A DNA stretch of 64,000 bases from Telmatactis stephensoni (GCA_029948255.1 JALIZF010001509.1:1-64000); one strand, 5' to 3'; shown: positions 43,414 through 58,839, numbered from the stretch's first letter. The notes: generated by a model not told the origin, from the letters alone. A program made the numbers and translations.

Positions 43414-44931
43414 AGGGGTATAGAATGGTGTCTAAAAAATAAAGAGGCTCGCAAAAATTTGGTCAAGGCTCGGAAGCTCGGCGATAAATCAACGGGGGCT
43501 CGGCTTTGATTTTTGTGGAGGCTCGGATTTTTCAAGACATTAGGCTCGGAATCTCGGAATTTAAAATGCTGGGGTCGGAAGCTCGGATTTCGGATTTTGC
43601 ATGTCGGCTAATGAAAGTGTCGGAGTAATAAAAACGATGGCAAAATAGAACGAAGAGTGATGTTCATATTACTTTCTCACTTTCGACATCGTACTATTTA
43701 TATTTCTACTTACGAAGCAACGTTAAGGCGGTGTTACTCGAGACGATTTTTAACGACGATTTTCAGCGCAATCTCGTGTAACATGACACTTGGAACAATT
43801 TTCTTGCAATTTTCGCTTCGGCAACGCGTTTGCGAGTTTTTGAATCCAAGTCAGAAACTCGCAACACAAAATATAGCAAGTTGTTGCATCGTTGCAACGT
43901 TGCGCGGGAAATCGCCGTTAAAAATCGTCTCGTGTATTAAACACCGCCTTTAGTAATACCGCTTTATAAGCTTTCCATGTTTATTTTTGTCAATGATTAA
44001 CAAAAACACTAACAACAATAATTATGGCACTGATTCAGTTTGATTACTTTTAATTTAACGTCTCAAAATTAAAAAGTTATAATGTATTTAAGCTCATGTA
44101 GATAAGAAGAAAATTTCAATCAATTAAAATGCCAATTAGTCCATTTCCAACTCAGAAATGTAATACTTTGAGACTGCTTTTCAAAAACTTTAACTGTTAG
44201 CTGTTTAGCACCGCGGGAAACTTACGCGGCAGTAAAAGACCTAGCCAATAGACTAGACTTGTATCAGAAACTATCAGATACTCAAAGTTACATGCATAAG
44301 TCTAGTATTTCTAGTTCAAAATAATCTAAATACAAAGTTCTGAAGTTCTGAGATGAGTAATTGGATGTCCGATAACGTATTTCAAATCTACTAAGACTAT
44401 GCACAAAATAAGACTCGTAGATTCAGATTTCAAGGTCATCTACATCGCATAAACAATAATAATTTATTAGAAAATGTTACAAACTAACTTACCGTCTCCA
44501 CGTTCTTCGAATTCATTTACCATTTTACCACCTACTACTCTAACTCTACTACTTTATGGCACGCGCTGCCACGATGAACGATGCTACGTACTACACATGA
44601 ATGAGTTGATAAAAGGCTTTGAACTCAAACCAGGTTTGCGGTAGCATAGTAGAAGATTTACTCAAGCAATAATTGATAGCTAACGGAAGTTGAACACACC
44701 ATTTTGAATGACGCATTATCAGCCGCTTTAGCCTGCAGTTAACACTGGTTTAGCACAAATTTAGCGACTCGGACTCGGATTTTCATACCATTTTAAGTTC
44801 CCGCAGGCTCGAATTTTTAAAACACAGAGGCTCGGGCTCGGATTTCTATTTTAGCCAAAGGCTCGGGCTCGGATTATAAAACAAGGGGCTCGCAAGCTCG
44901 CGAGGCTCGGATTTTACCATCCTATACCCCT
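43414..44931. mobile_element. Nested element rich in GGCTCGGATTT units
   Basis: The ends AGGGGTATAGAATGG and CCATCCTATACCCCT are inverted. TATGTT flanks both sides (43408-43413, 44932-44937). Both subterminal zones have repeated GGCTCGGATTT/GCTCGGAAGCTCGG blocks, all reading in the same direction on the plus strand. No gene. Confidence 0.75.
43725..43951. mobile_element. MITE at third nesting level
   Basis: AAGGCGGTGTTACTCGAGAC..ATTTTTAACG is mirrored by CGTTAAAAATCGTCTCGTG..ACACCGCCTT. It is about 225 bp, possibly with TA at both outer edges. It sits within the AGGGGTATAG element. Confidence 0.75.
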
Positions 44932-46055
44932 TATGTTGAATCCTGTGATTGAACTGCATGGTCGAAGTTCGTGAGCAGTTAATTCTCGAAATATGTGATA
45001 CAACATGTAAAATAAAGTTAAACTTGAAAAACTAAATCTTTAACTAATTTTGGATTGCTAACCATTAATTCAAGAACAAACTTCAATGAAACTTTAGAGT
45101 GAGAATATAAATAACACCGAAGCAAGGATCGCGGAAAACGCCAAAGGTCACGGACTGAAATTAGTTTATTTCCCGAGCGTTATAGTCGTTATGCTCTAAG
45201 AACATGTCGTATTTTTATCATTACGCCTTTCATATGATGCCTGAATTACTCTCACAATCCAAAGAGCAAAGTGTTATTTTACTATGATGCATATTGACGC
45301 GATTTTAAACCCAGACACTGAGCCAGTGGTTTATCAGCAACGGCTACACGCTGCTTGTGTTTGACGTCAAAACATCCCGCATGGCATAAATTCTAAAATT
45401 TCGAATTGAAATCCTGGGTCACTAAGGGTCACTTTGAGACCACAAAAAAGAGGAATGATCGCTCTATAAGACACTATAATCAGAACCAGTTTATATTGAT
45501 TCGAAAGCGATGTTTGAATATTGGGTATTTTCTTCAGGCCCCAATGTACTTCAAGTTCAAATCTAAATTACAAACCTTTAGAAATGTCAAAATTAGCTAA
45601 ATTTGTAATAGTTTGAAAGCTCTTTTACCACTTCTTCTTATTTGTAAAGGAATTCATTTCTGCATCTCAATACAACGACCAAAAATTAGCTCCGTTTCCA
45701 ACATAAATTTTGTACAAACCCTTACAAATCCACGTTTCAAAGGCGCAATGTATCTTGGGAAGGTGTGCGCTCTTCCTCTGGCTTGAGCGCTACTTAGTTG
45801 ACCTTTTGGAACTACCTCAGAAGCAGTCGTGTCATCAACAAATTTCCACAGACATGTCTCATCTACCCTCAAGTCGTTAATCATAATCAAGAACAACCAG
45901 GGTCCCAATTGGGTCCCCTGTGGAACGCGCGTACTACACCCCATTCCGAAAGGCAACTGTTTGCAGTTTACATCTCTGATATCGATTAGTTAGAAAATCA
46001 ATAATCCAATTGATCACACTGAAAAGTAAATCTAATAAACTAAGCTTATCAACAA

Positions 46056-46508
46056 GAGTACTATTATATGGCTTGATAATTTCCTGGATTCTGATTGGCT
46101 GGCGCACGGTCTGTCCAAAAACGTATTTGAGAAGTTTGGACCATTACCATGGCAATGGTCCAACTTCCGTATTTTGTATGGCCGACCGAGAAATTCAAAA
46201 ACTACAAGTTTTTTCGTTTGTTTTGAGAAAAACGCCTTAGAACATCACGATAACTTGATATTTTCTTACATTTCGGGCAAGGAGTCTGACAGTGAGCATT
46301 CGCTGAGTGAATTCTATCATCCGGTTTTCGAGAGTGAAAACGACGAAAACTTGTACATATATAAAGCTAGACCGGAAGTTTTTTTTTTTTTCATGACAAA
46401 AAGCCATATAATAAACGATTTATTAACCTCACTGCACTCGGTCCGTACTGTCAAGACCTCAGTCGACTGATATTTCCCCGTACAGACCTCGTGCTCGGTT
46501 AATAATCT
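46056..46508. mobile_element. MITE splitting the LINE reverse transcriptase
   Basis: TATTATATGGCTTGATAATT at the left edge shares a TATTATATGGCTT block, inverted, with sequence near 46410. LINE coding (minus strand) stops on one side near AATCATATATTAAGAGAT and resumes at CTTGTTGATAAGCTTAG on the other. Exact ends and duplication are unresolved. Confidence 0.5.
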
Positions 46509-47340
46509 CTTAATATATGATTTATTAAATCAGATGCTTTACGATAGTCGAAAAGCAAAGTACTAATCAATGCCAGGGTGGTAGATGACTTAGAAATTCC
46601 TCCGTATTGGTTGGGATTGGTGATTTTCAAGCAGCAGGTTTGACATAATCAGATACCACAAACTCTTCAGCAATCATTGAAATACATGATGTAAGAGAGA
46701 TCGGTCTAAGATCTTTCCCAATGTCTGAAATGAGCTGGTGTTTTGGAATAGGGCAAACATTTGCCAATTTCCAAACACTCGGCAATTTCTGTTCAGTAAA
46801 AGAGGCATTCAAAATCCTACTGATTGGATCATGAGAAGCAATTATCTCAGCGTATTCTTTCATGGAACCAACCTGGAATTTCGTCAGGTCCACTCGCTTT
46901 GGCAGGGTTTACTTTGAGAAGCAACTTTTCACTTGCACGAAGTCTGGATCGCTCTCCATGCCAGTGGAATACGATTTAGAGGAGAAAGGAGAGTGTATTC
47001 TTGCATAGGCTCTAACAACGTTTTATTAATTACGTTTGCCTTCTCTGAGACACTCAATTCTTCCAATTCTGGTATGTTCAACTGATTAAGAACATTACTT
47101 TTATTACTCTGCATTCCGCTCAGGCTTTTCACTCCTTTCCATGCACCAAACACCAGGTTTTTGTCCTCTCAGTTCTTGTTAAGTTAGTTAACTAGTTGGA
47201 AAAATTTACTTCTTGCTGTGTGCCATAATTAGCATATTGGCGAAGTGGTGCTATTGTTACTTTTTCCTTGCTTCTTCGGATCTTGTTTTAACTCCTGCTC
47301 GTTAAGTGCGTCTTCCCCACAGCATTCCAGACATTTTTAT

Positions 47341-50972
<3,632 letters not shown>

Positions 50973-51330
50973 GGTTTGGACTTGGAAACATGGCGCAAAG
51001 AAAACGAAACGCAATTCGAAAAGATACGAAATGCAGGAATTTTGATTGCAGGATATTTATTTTTTTGTCTCATCCCATGCACTTGCTCGATATTTTTGTA
51101 CTGTCCATTCGACAGTCAGAAGTCACTTTTGGAATGCCCTCGTTTCTTTGGGTCTTAAAAAACCAAATATATTGAAGCTATTCATTATGACACAGCCGAA
51201 CTATGGAGTGTCGAACATCTGGAATCTCCAGTGCGCATGCGCACACAGCTGGTTTTCATTTTAAATTCTATAATCTTTGAGGAGTTTGCAGCTAAAATAA
51301 TTGTTTTTATCTTGAAATGTTTTAGAGGAG

Positions 51331-51527
51331 GCAGCATGGCCGAGTGGTCAGAGCGTTGGTCTCGCAATCTGGCGGTCCCAGGTTCGATACCCGCTCTGGT
51401 CACTAGCTGAGACAGAATTTGTTCCGATTTCGATTAGTTCAAATTCAGTTTCTCGGCCATGCTTGTAATATAGCCAACTGGTTCGCCTCCTTGCCAGTTG
51501 GGATTTTTAAACACTTTATGTTTATTT
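51331..51527 (+). mobile_element. tRNA-derived SINE, family B, copy 2
   Basis: GCAGCATGGCCGAGTGGTCA with B box GGTTCGATACCCGC and the same body and tail (GCCTCCTTGCCAGTTGGGAT) as 36120-36313. One base differs in the B box, and a short insertion (TAGCTGAGACAGAAT) follows the head. Confidence 0.85.
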
Positions 51528-52150
51528 ACCGATTATCAATGTGTATTTATTTCAGGATTTGAGGACCAGGTTGGAAAAAAGCCTTGCTTTTCCTGTTATA
51601 TCCTCGTTAAAAACAAAACAAAACAAAACAAAGAGTTAAATTTTTTATGTATTATGTTCCACAAAATTACGTATGGGTTTTCTAGAAAAATGTAAATAGC
51701 GAAGTTGTCAGCAAAAATGTCTGTACGAAGACGGAAAAAAGAGCTCTAAAAAATTATTTGTCAACGTAATGAAAGAATAAAGCCATACTATGTAAGAATT
51801 GAATAAAGATGTTTTGAAACTGCAAACATTATAGAAATTTTCTGTTCCGATGACGTCATTTGATGACGTCACGCGATGACCTCATCAAACTCAAGAAATT
51901 TGTGATTGTTGATTCTCTCAAAAGTATCATTGCTTGAATCAAATATTCGTCGACTTACAAAAATATGAAGTTTCCTTAGCAACGGGCTCAGTCTTCATAC
52001 ATATCAATACAATACAATACAATACATACAATACAATTTTATTTCTGCATTATGTGAAAAAATTACATTACATTTTTTTGTTATTTTTTTGTTCTTTTTC
52101 AAGGAAAAGAGTGGCGTGTTTAGGATGACAAATAATATTTGAGTAATGCA
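51528..52150. other. Gene-free stretch with a second CRE-type triplet
   Basis: No gene recognised. TGACGTCA at 51851 and 51864 and TGACCTCA at 51877 are spaced 13 bp apart, as in the triplet at 41573. An AATAC-rich pentanucleotide run lies at 52007-52037. Confidence 0.5.
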
Positions 52151-52645
52151 TAGACCCTAAGTAAACTTAAAGTTTACCCATATTTTGTTATGTTCAAACT
52201 TTTTTATGTTGGCAAGCATAGTGAAGATGTTTTTACCCTGTTTTTCCTAGACCCACATGTTCTGAGATATAAGGGTTTCAAACGTCAAAATGCAAATTTG
52301 ATGACGTAAAAGGAGTCATAATTTATTATACAAAAACAAGATAATTTAAGATACTGGAATTCTTCAAATTGTAGATTATTTCCATTCGTAAAACCAGTTG
52401 TTTAGCTAGTGAAAACTCCAGCTATCAAACTGAAGACCTCTTTTTGTAAAAGCCATGAGAAGTTGGCAGTGTTGACTCCTTTTACGTTACCACATTTGCA
52501 TTTTGAAATTTGATACCTTTATATCTCAGAAAATATGGGTTTAGGAAAAACAGGATAAAAGATGTTCACTATGCTTGCCAACAAGAACTGAGTTTGAAAA
52601 TAAAAAATGTGGGTGATATAGGCTAAGTTTTCGAGTTAGGGCCTA
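52151..52645. mobile_element. MITE with TAGRCCCTAA ends
   Basis: TAGACCCTAA..AACTTA at the left is mirrored by TAAGTTTTCGAGTTAGGGCCTA at the right. Inside, TGTTGGCAAGCATAGTGAA and TTCACTATGCTTGCCAACA pair, as do the GATGACGTAAAAGGAGTC and GACTCCTTTTACGTTACC blocks. No gene. Confidence 0.75.
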
Positions 52646-52770
52646 AACACTGACTTCTACGCTTGCTTGATAGTTTTTTAATGGCAGGTGAGCTTGCGTG
52701 ATATTTTTTTCACGGTTTAAGTGCTTGCTCTATATTTTTGGGGGATTTCCGCAACCCCCAACTATCTAAT

Positions 52771-52915
52771 GGTCTGGGTCCGGTTGTACGAAGGGTGAAT
52801 AGCGCTATCCAGCGGATAAATCCTTATCCAGCGGATAAAATCTATACAAAATCTATACAGTGGATAACTCTTATCCGGTGGATAACTTTATCCAACCTTC
52901 GTACAACCGGGCCCT
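52771..52915. mobile_element. 145-bp MITE with GGGTCCGGTTGTACGAAGG ends
   Basis: The outer arms pair (GGTTGTACGAAGG with CCTTCGTACAACC), and the interior repeats GCGGATAA/TTATCCAGCGG units in both directions. A compact foldback. Confidence 0.85.
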
Positions 52916-52974
52916 GTCCCTTAATTTGATAGATAAAGTAACGATATTAATTACTAAATATTGTTGCTGTCTTT

Positions 52975-53160
52975 CCTCTAAGTATGATGTAAAGAAATTG
53001 AAACTGTCATGAATATACCAAGTGCAGATAATTTCAAAATAAGGATGTGGTGATCTACAGTATCAAAAGCTTTCCTGAGGTCAACCTGAATTATGCCATT
53101 AACAAGACCATTATCAATATTTTGTAGCCACTATGATCATTAATCTGACTTATCAGACAG
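52975..53160 (-). pseudogene. LINE reverse transcriptase palm fragment
   Basis: The minus strand reads IQVDLRKAFDTVDHHILI, the classic palm block with the first catalytic aspartate (D.KAFD.VDH). Flanking sequence is too degraded to extend. It is likely a CR1/L2- or jockey-type fragment. Confidence 0.75.
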
Positions 53161-53659
53161 ATAGCAGTAGAGTGTCCTGGGAGAAACTCAGATTGTTTAA
53201 GTAAAAAGCTAGTTTTCTAACTGAAAGTCTTACATTAGGTGGCGGAGGCCTATAGGGAGGAGAGAGGAAAGGAGAAAATAAAAGCTAGCCTTCACAATAG
53301 GTTAATTGGGTCACACAAACTGGACTTAAAGAAATGAAATAATTACCTTTAGATCTTAACATATTAGGAAGGCCTACTTTCTAACTTTCTATCTCCTCTC
53401 TCCTTCTCCATAAAGTCTGCTAAATTATGGCAAGTCTCCTGCAATGAGGTGTAAATACAACTGCTTAAATTAATTGAAGATTAATTATTATGTTCAAAAC
53501 TGATATCGTATCTACAATTCTACTCATTGGAAAAATCAATGAAAATCAATTTTTTTTTCAAAATCTTACAATTATTTCTATGCAGTACATGAAATATTGT
53601 TGTACGTGCCCCTCCGCGCCATGAGAGAATAGTGAGTTAGAATATTCTTTTCTACTAAG

Positions 53660-54028
53660 ATTTACTTGCTTTTCCTTCCTACGAAGACAGGGACACCACA
53701 ACGACGCAAAACCAATTGACAGTGGGCCCTGTAATAGGCCAGACCACACACATACCGATAACTTCATGGCCTACTCTACCCGAATTGTGGTGTGGGTTTT
53801 TTAACGTCCCTCCAATGCTGGGTTAGATAGTGTGGAGAGACGGGACCTACGGTTTAACGTCCTTATCCGAGAAGACTTGAAGGTCTAACCATTTGCAGAT
53901 GTAGTTACAAAGGCAGCACCTTTCTCCTCAGTTATTTAAGACCCTGAGTGTTGGTCCGACGGAATCGAACCCCGTTCTCCCGCACACTAGTCCGGCGGTA
54001 CCCTACCCAACTGAGCCAATCGGGCGGC
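53660..54028 (-). mobile_element. tRNA-derived SINE, family A, copy 2
   Basis: Same body as 13560-13915 (TTAACGTCCTTATCCGAGAA, GGGCCCTGTAATAGG..). The tRNA-like head is more mutated (B box GGTTCGATTCC, A box TGGCTCAGTTGGG on the minus strand). Confidence 0.85.
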
Positions 54029-54169
54029 GGTCAGAATATAGCGTCGTGGTGTTATGAAGAGTGCGTCAGATGTTTTGAGCATCCAAATATATATACGCCT
54101 AGGACCCGAAACGGGTAATTACAATTACTAGAAAGAGTTGTAAGAGATAGTAAATATTTGTTAATGTGC

Positions 54170-54990
54170 GTTTTGTCTTTAGTTGCAGACAGTTCCTTGA
54201 TTGTTCGAATTCTTTCCTTTTGTTCTTTTCTCGTGACGCTTGACTCTTTTCCTTTCATTTTCTTCTTTTCTTTCTGTATCTATCTTTTTGCTTATATCGT
54301 GTATACACTTCCGCCATTCTGGCCTTTCCATAACAGCGTCCCTCCATGTGTGAAGCGCGCCACCGCGTTTCAAAATGTCCTTGAGTGTGTCTTTGTATCG
54401 GAGGAGAGGGCGGCCAATCTTCCTCGATCCTTGTGCTAATTCCCCATACAGTAGTGCTTTAGTTGGTCTATCATCCGGTAATCGTGCAACATGTCCCACC
54501 CAACGTAGTCTGTTTCTGATAAGTATGTTTTCAATGTCTTCAGCCATAGCACGGTCTAATACTTCATCATTTGTGATATAGTCATCCCATTTGAGTCATT
54601 CCCAAAATGGATCTAAGATGCCGCCTGTTGGATAGTTCTCAGCTTTTTAATTTGGTGTCTGTATAAAGTGCAGGTCTCACTTCCATAAACCATAACTGGG
54701 ATGACGCATTGATTATACACTTTAAGCTTGGTTTCTGTTGTAAGTTCTCTGCAATTGAACACTCTTTCTCTAAGCCTGCCTACGGCACTTGAGGCAGCTT
54801 GGATGTGTACAGTTATTTCTTTATCTAGTTTGCAGTCATTACTGACGTAACTGCCCAGATACTTGAAGTGGTCTACCTTGGTCAGCTTTTCTCCATTTAC
54901 ATGGAAGTCAGCGTACTCTCCAATGCTCATGGTCTCTGTCTTTTTGGTGTTAATTCGAAGACCCATCTTTTGTGCCAGAAATAACACAAA
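54170..54990 (-). pseudogene. LINE C-terminal segment, one frameshift
   Basis: The minus strand encodes LRINTKKTETMSIGEY, then VDHFKYLGSYVS, KASS-like AASSAVGRLRE, VYGSETCTLYRHQIKKLRTI. After a frameshift near 54610 it reads NRLRWVGHVARLPDDR and GRPLLRYKDTLKDILK. This is the standard thumb-to-C-terminus order of invertebrate LINEs (KTE.M, F.YLG, YG.E.W, RW.GH..R, RYKD..K). The rest of the enzyme is missing at the 54990 edge. Confidence 0.85.
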
Positions 54991-55384
54991 TAACACAACA
55001 ACAAACTATACGTTTGTTTACTCAACTTACACATAAAAAAACTAATGAAATTTTTTTTTGTTCAATTGTGCAAGTTTTCCATACTTTTAAGTATTAAAAT
55101 ACTAAAGCTACATTTGCTGCAAAAATCTTATTACGGCTGTAGGCGTAAACCGACATTATAGAAAATATACTGTTGCTGTAGAAACAGCAATAACACTAAT
55201 AACACTAAGATCTTTCTTATTACTATAGCAGACCTTAATTTTACTGATGCATGCTGTATTTCATGGTTATTTATAAAGCAATTCACTGATTTACTGTTGT
55301 TAAAAATATCCCATGGTAGCCTGATTACATGCTATTTGTAACAAGAAAAGCTTCACACTTCGTGCCTTCTAAATCTTCCCGCTC
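54991..55384. other. Gene-free stretch
   Basis: Nothing recognised between the LINE fragment and the pyrimidine tract. Confidence 0.4.
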
Positions 55385-55465
55385 CTTTTCACCTCTCAAA
55401 CACCCCCTTCCCTCCCCTCCCCTCCCTCTCCTCCCCGCCCCACTCATCCCCTCCCCTCCCCTGCC
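55385..55465 (+). repeat. CCCCT-rich polypyrimidine tract
   Basis: C/T-only stretch (CCCTCCCCTCCCC) similar to 41215-41335. It lies about 100 bp past the 3' end of the TRIM gene. Confidence 0.75.
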
Positions 55466-55569
55466 TGTCCATCGGAAGAGAGCTAATATCCGACAGAAGA
55501 TAAGAAAACTATCTGCATATTTAAATTGAAGTGCACGTATCACACTGATATAAATTGCTGTACATATGT

Positions 55570-57834
55570 TCACTGCCACACTTGTACACGCTTGCCAGTT
55601 CGTTCTAACACTAACACTTTACCGTCTGGAGTAACAACTAAATTAGTGGGCCAATCCATTTGACCAAGACCTGAACCATGGCTACCAAAAGACCAAAGAA
55701 ATTGGCCCTCTTGGGTCAAAATTTGAACACAATGATTCCCACCATCACAGACGAGTAACATGTCCCCTCCAAAAACGGCAAGTCCTCTTACAAGCTCAAA
55801 GTGACCGTCTTCTTTTCCTTTGTCTCCAAATTTGTACAAGAAAGTACCATTGACATCATAAACATCAATAAAGTACTTGTTGAAATATGACACAAAGTAC
55901 TTGTCATTGCCATAAGCAATGTACCATGGTGTTTTGTCTGCAGTTGGAATTCCTTGAACGACATCTCCAGATTCTTTACTCAGTAACTTTATGCCTGACT
56001 TGGTTTTGTCATCACGGTGCATACAGCACACTGCGATGCGATCATCGGTAACACACATTTCACGTAGTATCACTCGTTCTTGTTTGTAGATAGTTTTAAT
56101 GTAAGCACCGTCCATGTCAAACTCTTGAATCCTACCATACTGATTACTGGCATCCGAAACAACAATCTTGTTTTCATACATGACTACTCCCCATGGGTTC
56201 TCTAGTTGACCATCTCCCGTTCCTTTTCCACCAAGCTGTCGTACATAGTTCCCATCAGCATTAAATATCACAACGCGATGATTCGAATAATCAGTAATGA
56301 TTGCTTCTCCATTAACACTTACTGCTAGTGAACAGGAAACATTCAACTTTATCTTTCCATCTCCCATTTCTCCAAAGATTTTTACTGGTTTTAAGTCGAT
56401 CTTACCATGGAGTGTCTTTGGAGAATCTTTGACAGCTTGTCCTCCAATACTCACCAGAACTTGGTGCGAGGAATACGATTTCTTTGCTTTAAACTTAACG
56501 ATAAATTTTCCACGTTCACTTTCAGTCAGTTCGTTTTCAACTTCACAACCATCATCATCTTTGATTTGTACATCAATAGAACCAGGATTGGTGTAGCAAA
56601 CGTGGTCATTTGAATCTCTTGTTACGATTTCACATTTCCAATACAAGCCACTACTATTGATGTTACTCTTTAGTTCAACTATGGAGCAGAGAGATGGGTC
56701 GGTCGTGCTCTCTTCAATCTTTCCAAAGTCATGCGAGGATTGCGTGGCAGGAGTGTACTGGATGGTTGTATTTCTCTTAAGAGATTGTGATTTCAAAATA
56801 GATCGTCGAGGATTTTCCAATAATTTTCGACATCTTTGAGGAAACTGATTTCCAATAATAAAATGAGGAACATTTTGATCTTGTAAGGCTTTGCCCTGGT
56901 TACGCAATGATTCGAGCTCGTGGATGGCAGCAGTAATCTCGTTTTGCTCTTCGTTATTTGCTTTTGTGTACAAAAGAAGCTTTTTCGCCAAGGTGTCATT
57001 CATGGCGTTTTGATGATTTTGTAAGATCTCCATTTCAGCTTGTATTTGATCTTCCACTTTTTTCTTTGCTGTGTTGATTTCATCCTCGAAGCGTCGTAAG
57101 TTTTGCTTGGACAGTTCTAGTTCTTGTAGGAATCTCTGTTTCTGTTTGTCGACTCGATCCAAGTCTTGTTGAATTGATCCTTTGATTTCCTCAGCTTTCT
57201 CCTTAATGCTGATCTTTACGTGATTACTATGATTGGTACTCGAGCAGATTTGGCAAATGGATTTCAGACATTTGTGGCAGTAATATTGGAGCTTGTATTC
57301 TTCGTGGAATTTTTCAGGACACCGTTGCGGATTGGTAATGTAAGCGCTCACATGTTCTCGCTTCAGGTCACGAAACAAAGTCACTCGATGGTCTCCGAAT
57401 TGTTTCATTATAGTGTGGGCGTTTTTGCAGTAAGTGCAAACCATGCCTTCGCACTCAGGACAGAAGGCAATCAAAGTAACGTGTTTCTTGCAGGAAACAC
57501 AGTTCGGTAGGTCTAGCTTGACTTCTTCGCTTGCTTTGACTTTCATTACACCCAGCAGTTCTTTCAAGGATTCGAGAAAGAACGAAGATTTGAGCTTCGT
57601 TATGTCGCCATCTTCTAACTCCAGTGGTGCGACACATATAGGACAAGTAAATTGCTTACGTTCGCTCCTGCAAGTTTCCTTCCATCCCTTGATACAATCA
57701 AAGCACAAGCTGTGAAGACATGGAAGCATCTTGGGCTCCTTAAAGATGCCATGACAAATTATACACGTAAGTTCTTTTTCTAGGCTTGAAACAAAATCGT
57801 TAACTAGTCCAGCCATCTTGTTGTTTGATCGCAT
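55570..57834 (-). CDS. TRIM-NHL protein (RING, two B-boxes, coiled coil, filamin, NHL)
   Basis: An intronless frame of 754 codons. The RING finger uses C24, C27, C39, H41, C44, C47, C64 and C67. B-box 1 spans about 112-149 and B-box 2 about 172-205. Residues 210-320 are a coiled coil rich in Glu, Lys and Gln. About 395-475 is a filamin-type Ig repeat (NPGSIDVQIKD .. GKFIVKFKAKKS). From about 485 to the end are NHL repeats (VAVSVNGEAIITDYSNHRVV-like) ending RVQVWQ. This is the full TRIM2/3/56/71 architecture, known as a RING E3 ubiquitin ligase that uses NHL for partner or RNA binding; the substrate is unknown. The ATG at residue 7 (AAGATGG) has the better Kozak context, so the true start may be 57816. 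No breaks or missing zinc ligands. Corals carry many such intronless copies (from memory). Confidence 0.93.
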   Translation of the reverse strand: MRSNNKMAGLVNDFVSSLEKELTCIICHGIFKEPKMLPCLHSLCFDCIKGWKETCRSERKQFTCPICVAPLELEDGDITKLKSSFFLESLKELLGVMKVKASEEVKLDLPNCVSCKKHVTLIAFCPECEGMVCTYCKNAHTIMKQFGDHRVTLFRDLKREHVSAYITNPQRCPEKFHEEYKLQYYCHKCLKSICQICSSTNHSNHVKISIKEKAEEIKGSIQQDLDRVDKQKQRFLQELELSKQNLRRFEDEINTAKKKVEDQIQAEMEILQNHQNAMNDTLAKKLLLYTKANNEEQNEITAAIHELESLRNQGKALQDQNVPHFIIGNQFPQRCRKLLENPRRSILKSQSLKRNTTIQYTPATQSSHDFGKIEESTTDPSLCSIVELKSNINSSGLYWKCEIVTRDSNDHVCYTNPGSIDVQIKDDDGCEVENELTESERGKFIVKFKAKKSYSSHQVLVSIGGQAVKDSPKTLHGKIDLKPVKIFGEMGDGKIKLNVSCSLAVSVNGEAIITDYSNHRVVIFNADGNYVRQLGGKGTGDGQLENPWGVVMYENKIVVSDASNQYGRIQEFDMDGAYIKTIYKQERVILREMCVTDDRIAVCCMHRDDKTKSGIKLLSKESGDVVQGIPTADKTPWYIAYGNDKYFVSYFNKYFIDVYDVNGTFLYKFGDKGKEDGHFELVRGLAVFGGDMLLVCDGGNHCVQILTQEGQFLWSFGSHGSGLGQMDWPTNLVVTPDGKVLVLERTGKRVQVWQ

Positions 57835-58839
57835 AATTTCCGCGTACCAGATCAGCAGGAAATTAAAACTGCTCTTAACAAAAAAACTTTTACCATGACG
57901 TCACTCCGAGTTGTTCAAGTTCTGGAAAGTTCTTTTACCGAAAATGATGACAGGAAAAGAAAAGAAAATGAGCATAGTTAATAGAACTATGAAAAGAGCA
58001 ATCACTGAATGATGTATAATTTGATGAGTTTTTAAATTTCCTTCTCTTTGGCCCAATTTTGTCAAATTTATTGCTAAATGACTACTAATGACTACTAACT
58101 CCTAAACGTCAATAACAGCTGACATGTCAACACATAACAAGAAAGCTTTGGCGTGTGACTCAAATTGATATCAAGATGGTAAACACTAACACATCAACAT
58201 TTATCTTGATTGATACTGTGATTTGTATATAATTGTACTTAATCGTGTGTTGTTATCAATGAAGGTTAACATGTCGATCTCAGTAGAAAGGCTTTGAATA
58301 ACAAGAAAAAACATAATTTCTAGTCGTCTCACCTTTTGATTTCGATTAACGTTTTGATAAATCCCGTCAAGAAGGAATGTTTTTACGACCATATAAAAAG
58401 CACAGCAGCAAATCAGCTAAAAATGTAAATAAAATATCTCTCTCTGTTGGTGTGCACTATGGTATTACCTTCCGGGGATGGAGGGAGAGTACTTGTCAAA
58501 ATTTTACGGATAGAGACTCCGTCTTGCGTTGTAAGATTGCGCCCGCGCAACTCGTAAGATTCTACTTCATATATATACGGTACCGAAAAGGTGAAATGCC
58601 TTGTTTTGCTTGAATAACCAACATGTAAATTAATCTTCAATTGTTAAACACTAACACAAGTTGCCTTAATCGACAAACTTCTTTTAATATCAAAATAAGA
58701 AATTCTCTTAATATTTATTGTAAGGATATTTTCCAAGACTGATCGATTCCAGCCAGAGCTAGGAATTGACATATACCATTTAAGAACTGGCTGTTCTGGT
58801 CAGTTGGTTCCACTAAATGGAAAACATCCTAAGATTACC
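57835..58839. other. Upstream region of the TRIM gene
   Basis: No gene seen. The promoter of the minus-strand TRIM gene should lie here, but no TATA box or initiator could be assigned. TGACGTCACTCCGAG at about 57897 contains a CRE-type octamer about 60 bp before the first ATG. Confidence 0.35.

Larger units (their letters stand above)
43155..45780. mobile_element. DNA transposon in the LINE with perfect 9-bp target duplication
   Basis: GCTTGAGCG lies immediately outside both ends (43146-43154 and 45781-45789). The ends are inverted copies starting CAGAGGAGGAACGCACACCT and CAGAGGAAGAGCGCACACCT, matching with a few differences for about 40 bp. Removing the element restores the LINE reading (LSSAQ joined to AIADKVAGW). 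The 9-bp duplication suggests a Mutator-type mechanism. It contains another element at 43414-44931 and no recognised gene. Confidence 0.85.
42480..47340 (-). pseudogene. CR1/L2-like LINE polyprotein, split by later insertions
   Basis: Minus-strand pieces follow in order: near 47150 AWKGVKSLSGMQSNKSN; 46890-46620 ISRILNASFTEQKLPSVWKL and LRPISLTSCISMIAEEFV; 46050-45660 VPQGTQLGPWLFLIMINDL with FVDDTTASE (xVDD catalytic box); then 43150-42705 AIADKVAGW, AKLLGLTISSNVKWNAHID, LERIQKRAMKIIY. This is the order of a CR1/L2-type reverse transcriptase and its C-terminus. The frame rejoins across the 43155-45780 insertion. Several stops and shifts exist besides the insertions, so it is dead. Confidence 0.8.

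Noticed and set aside
51331..51405. tRNA-Leu/Ser gene
   Set aside because: A and B boxes are present, but the same head with a shared body recurs at 36120-36313, which is the mark of a SINE.
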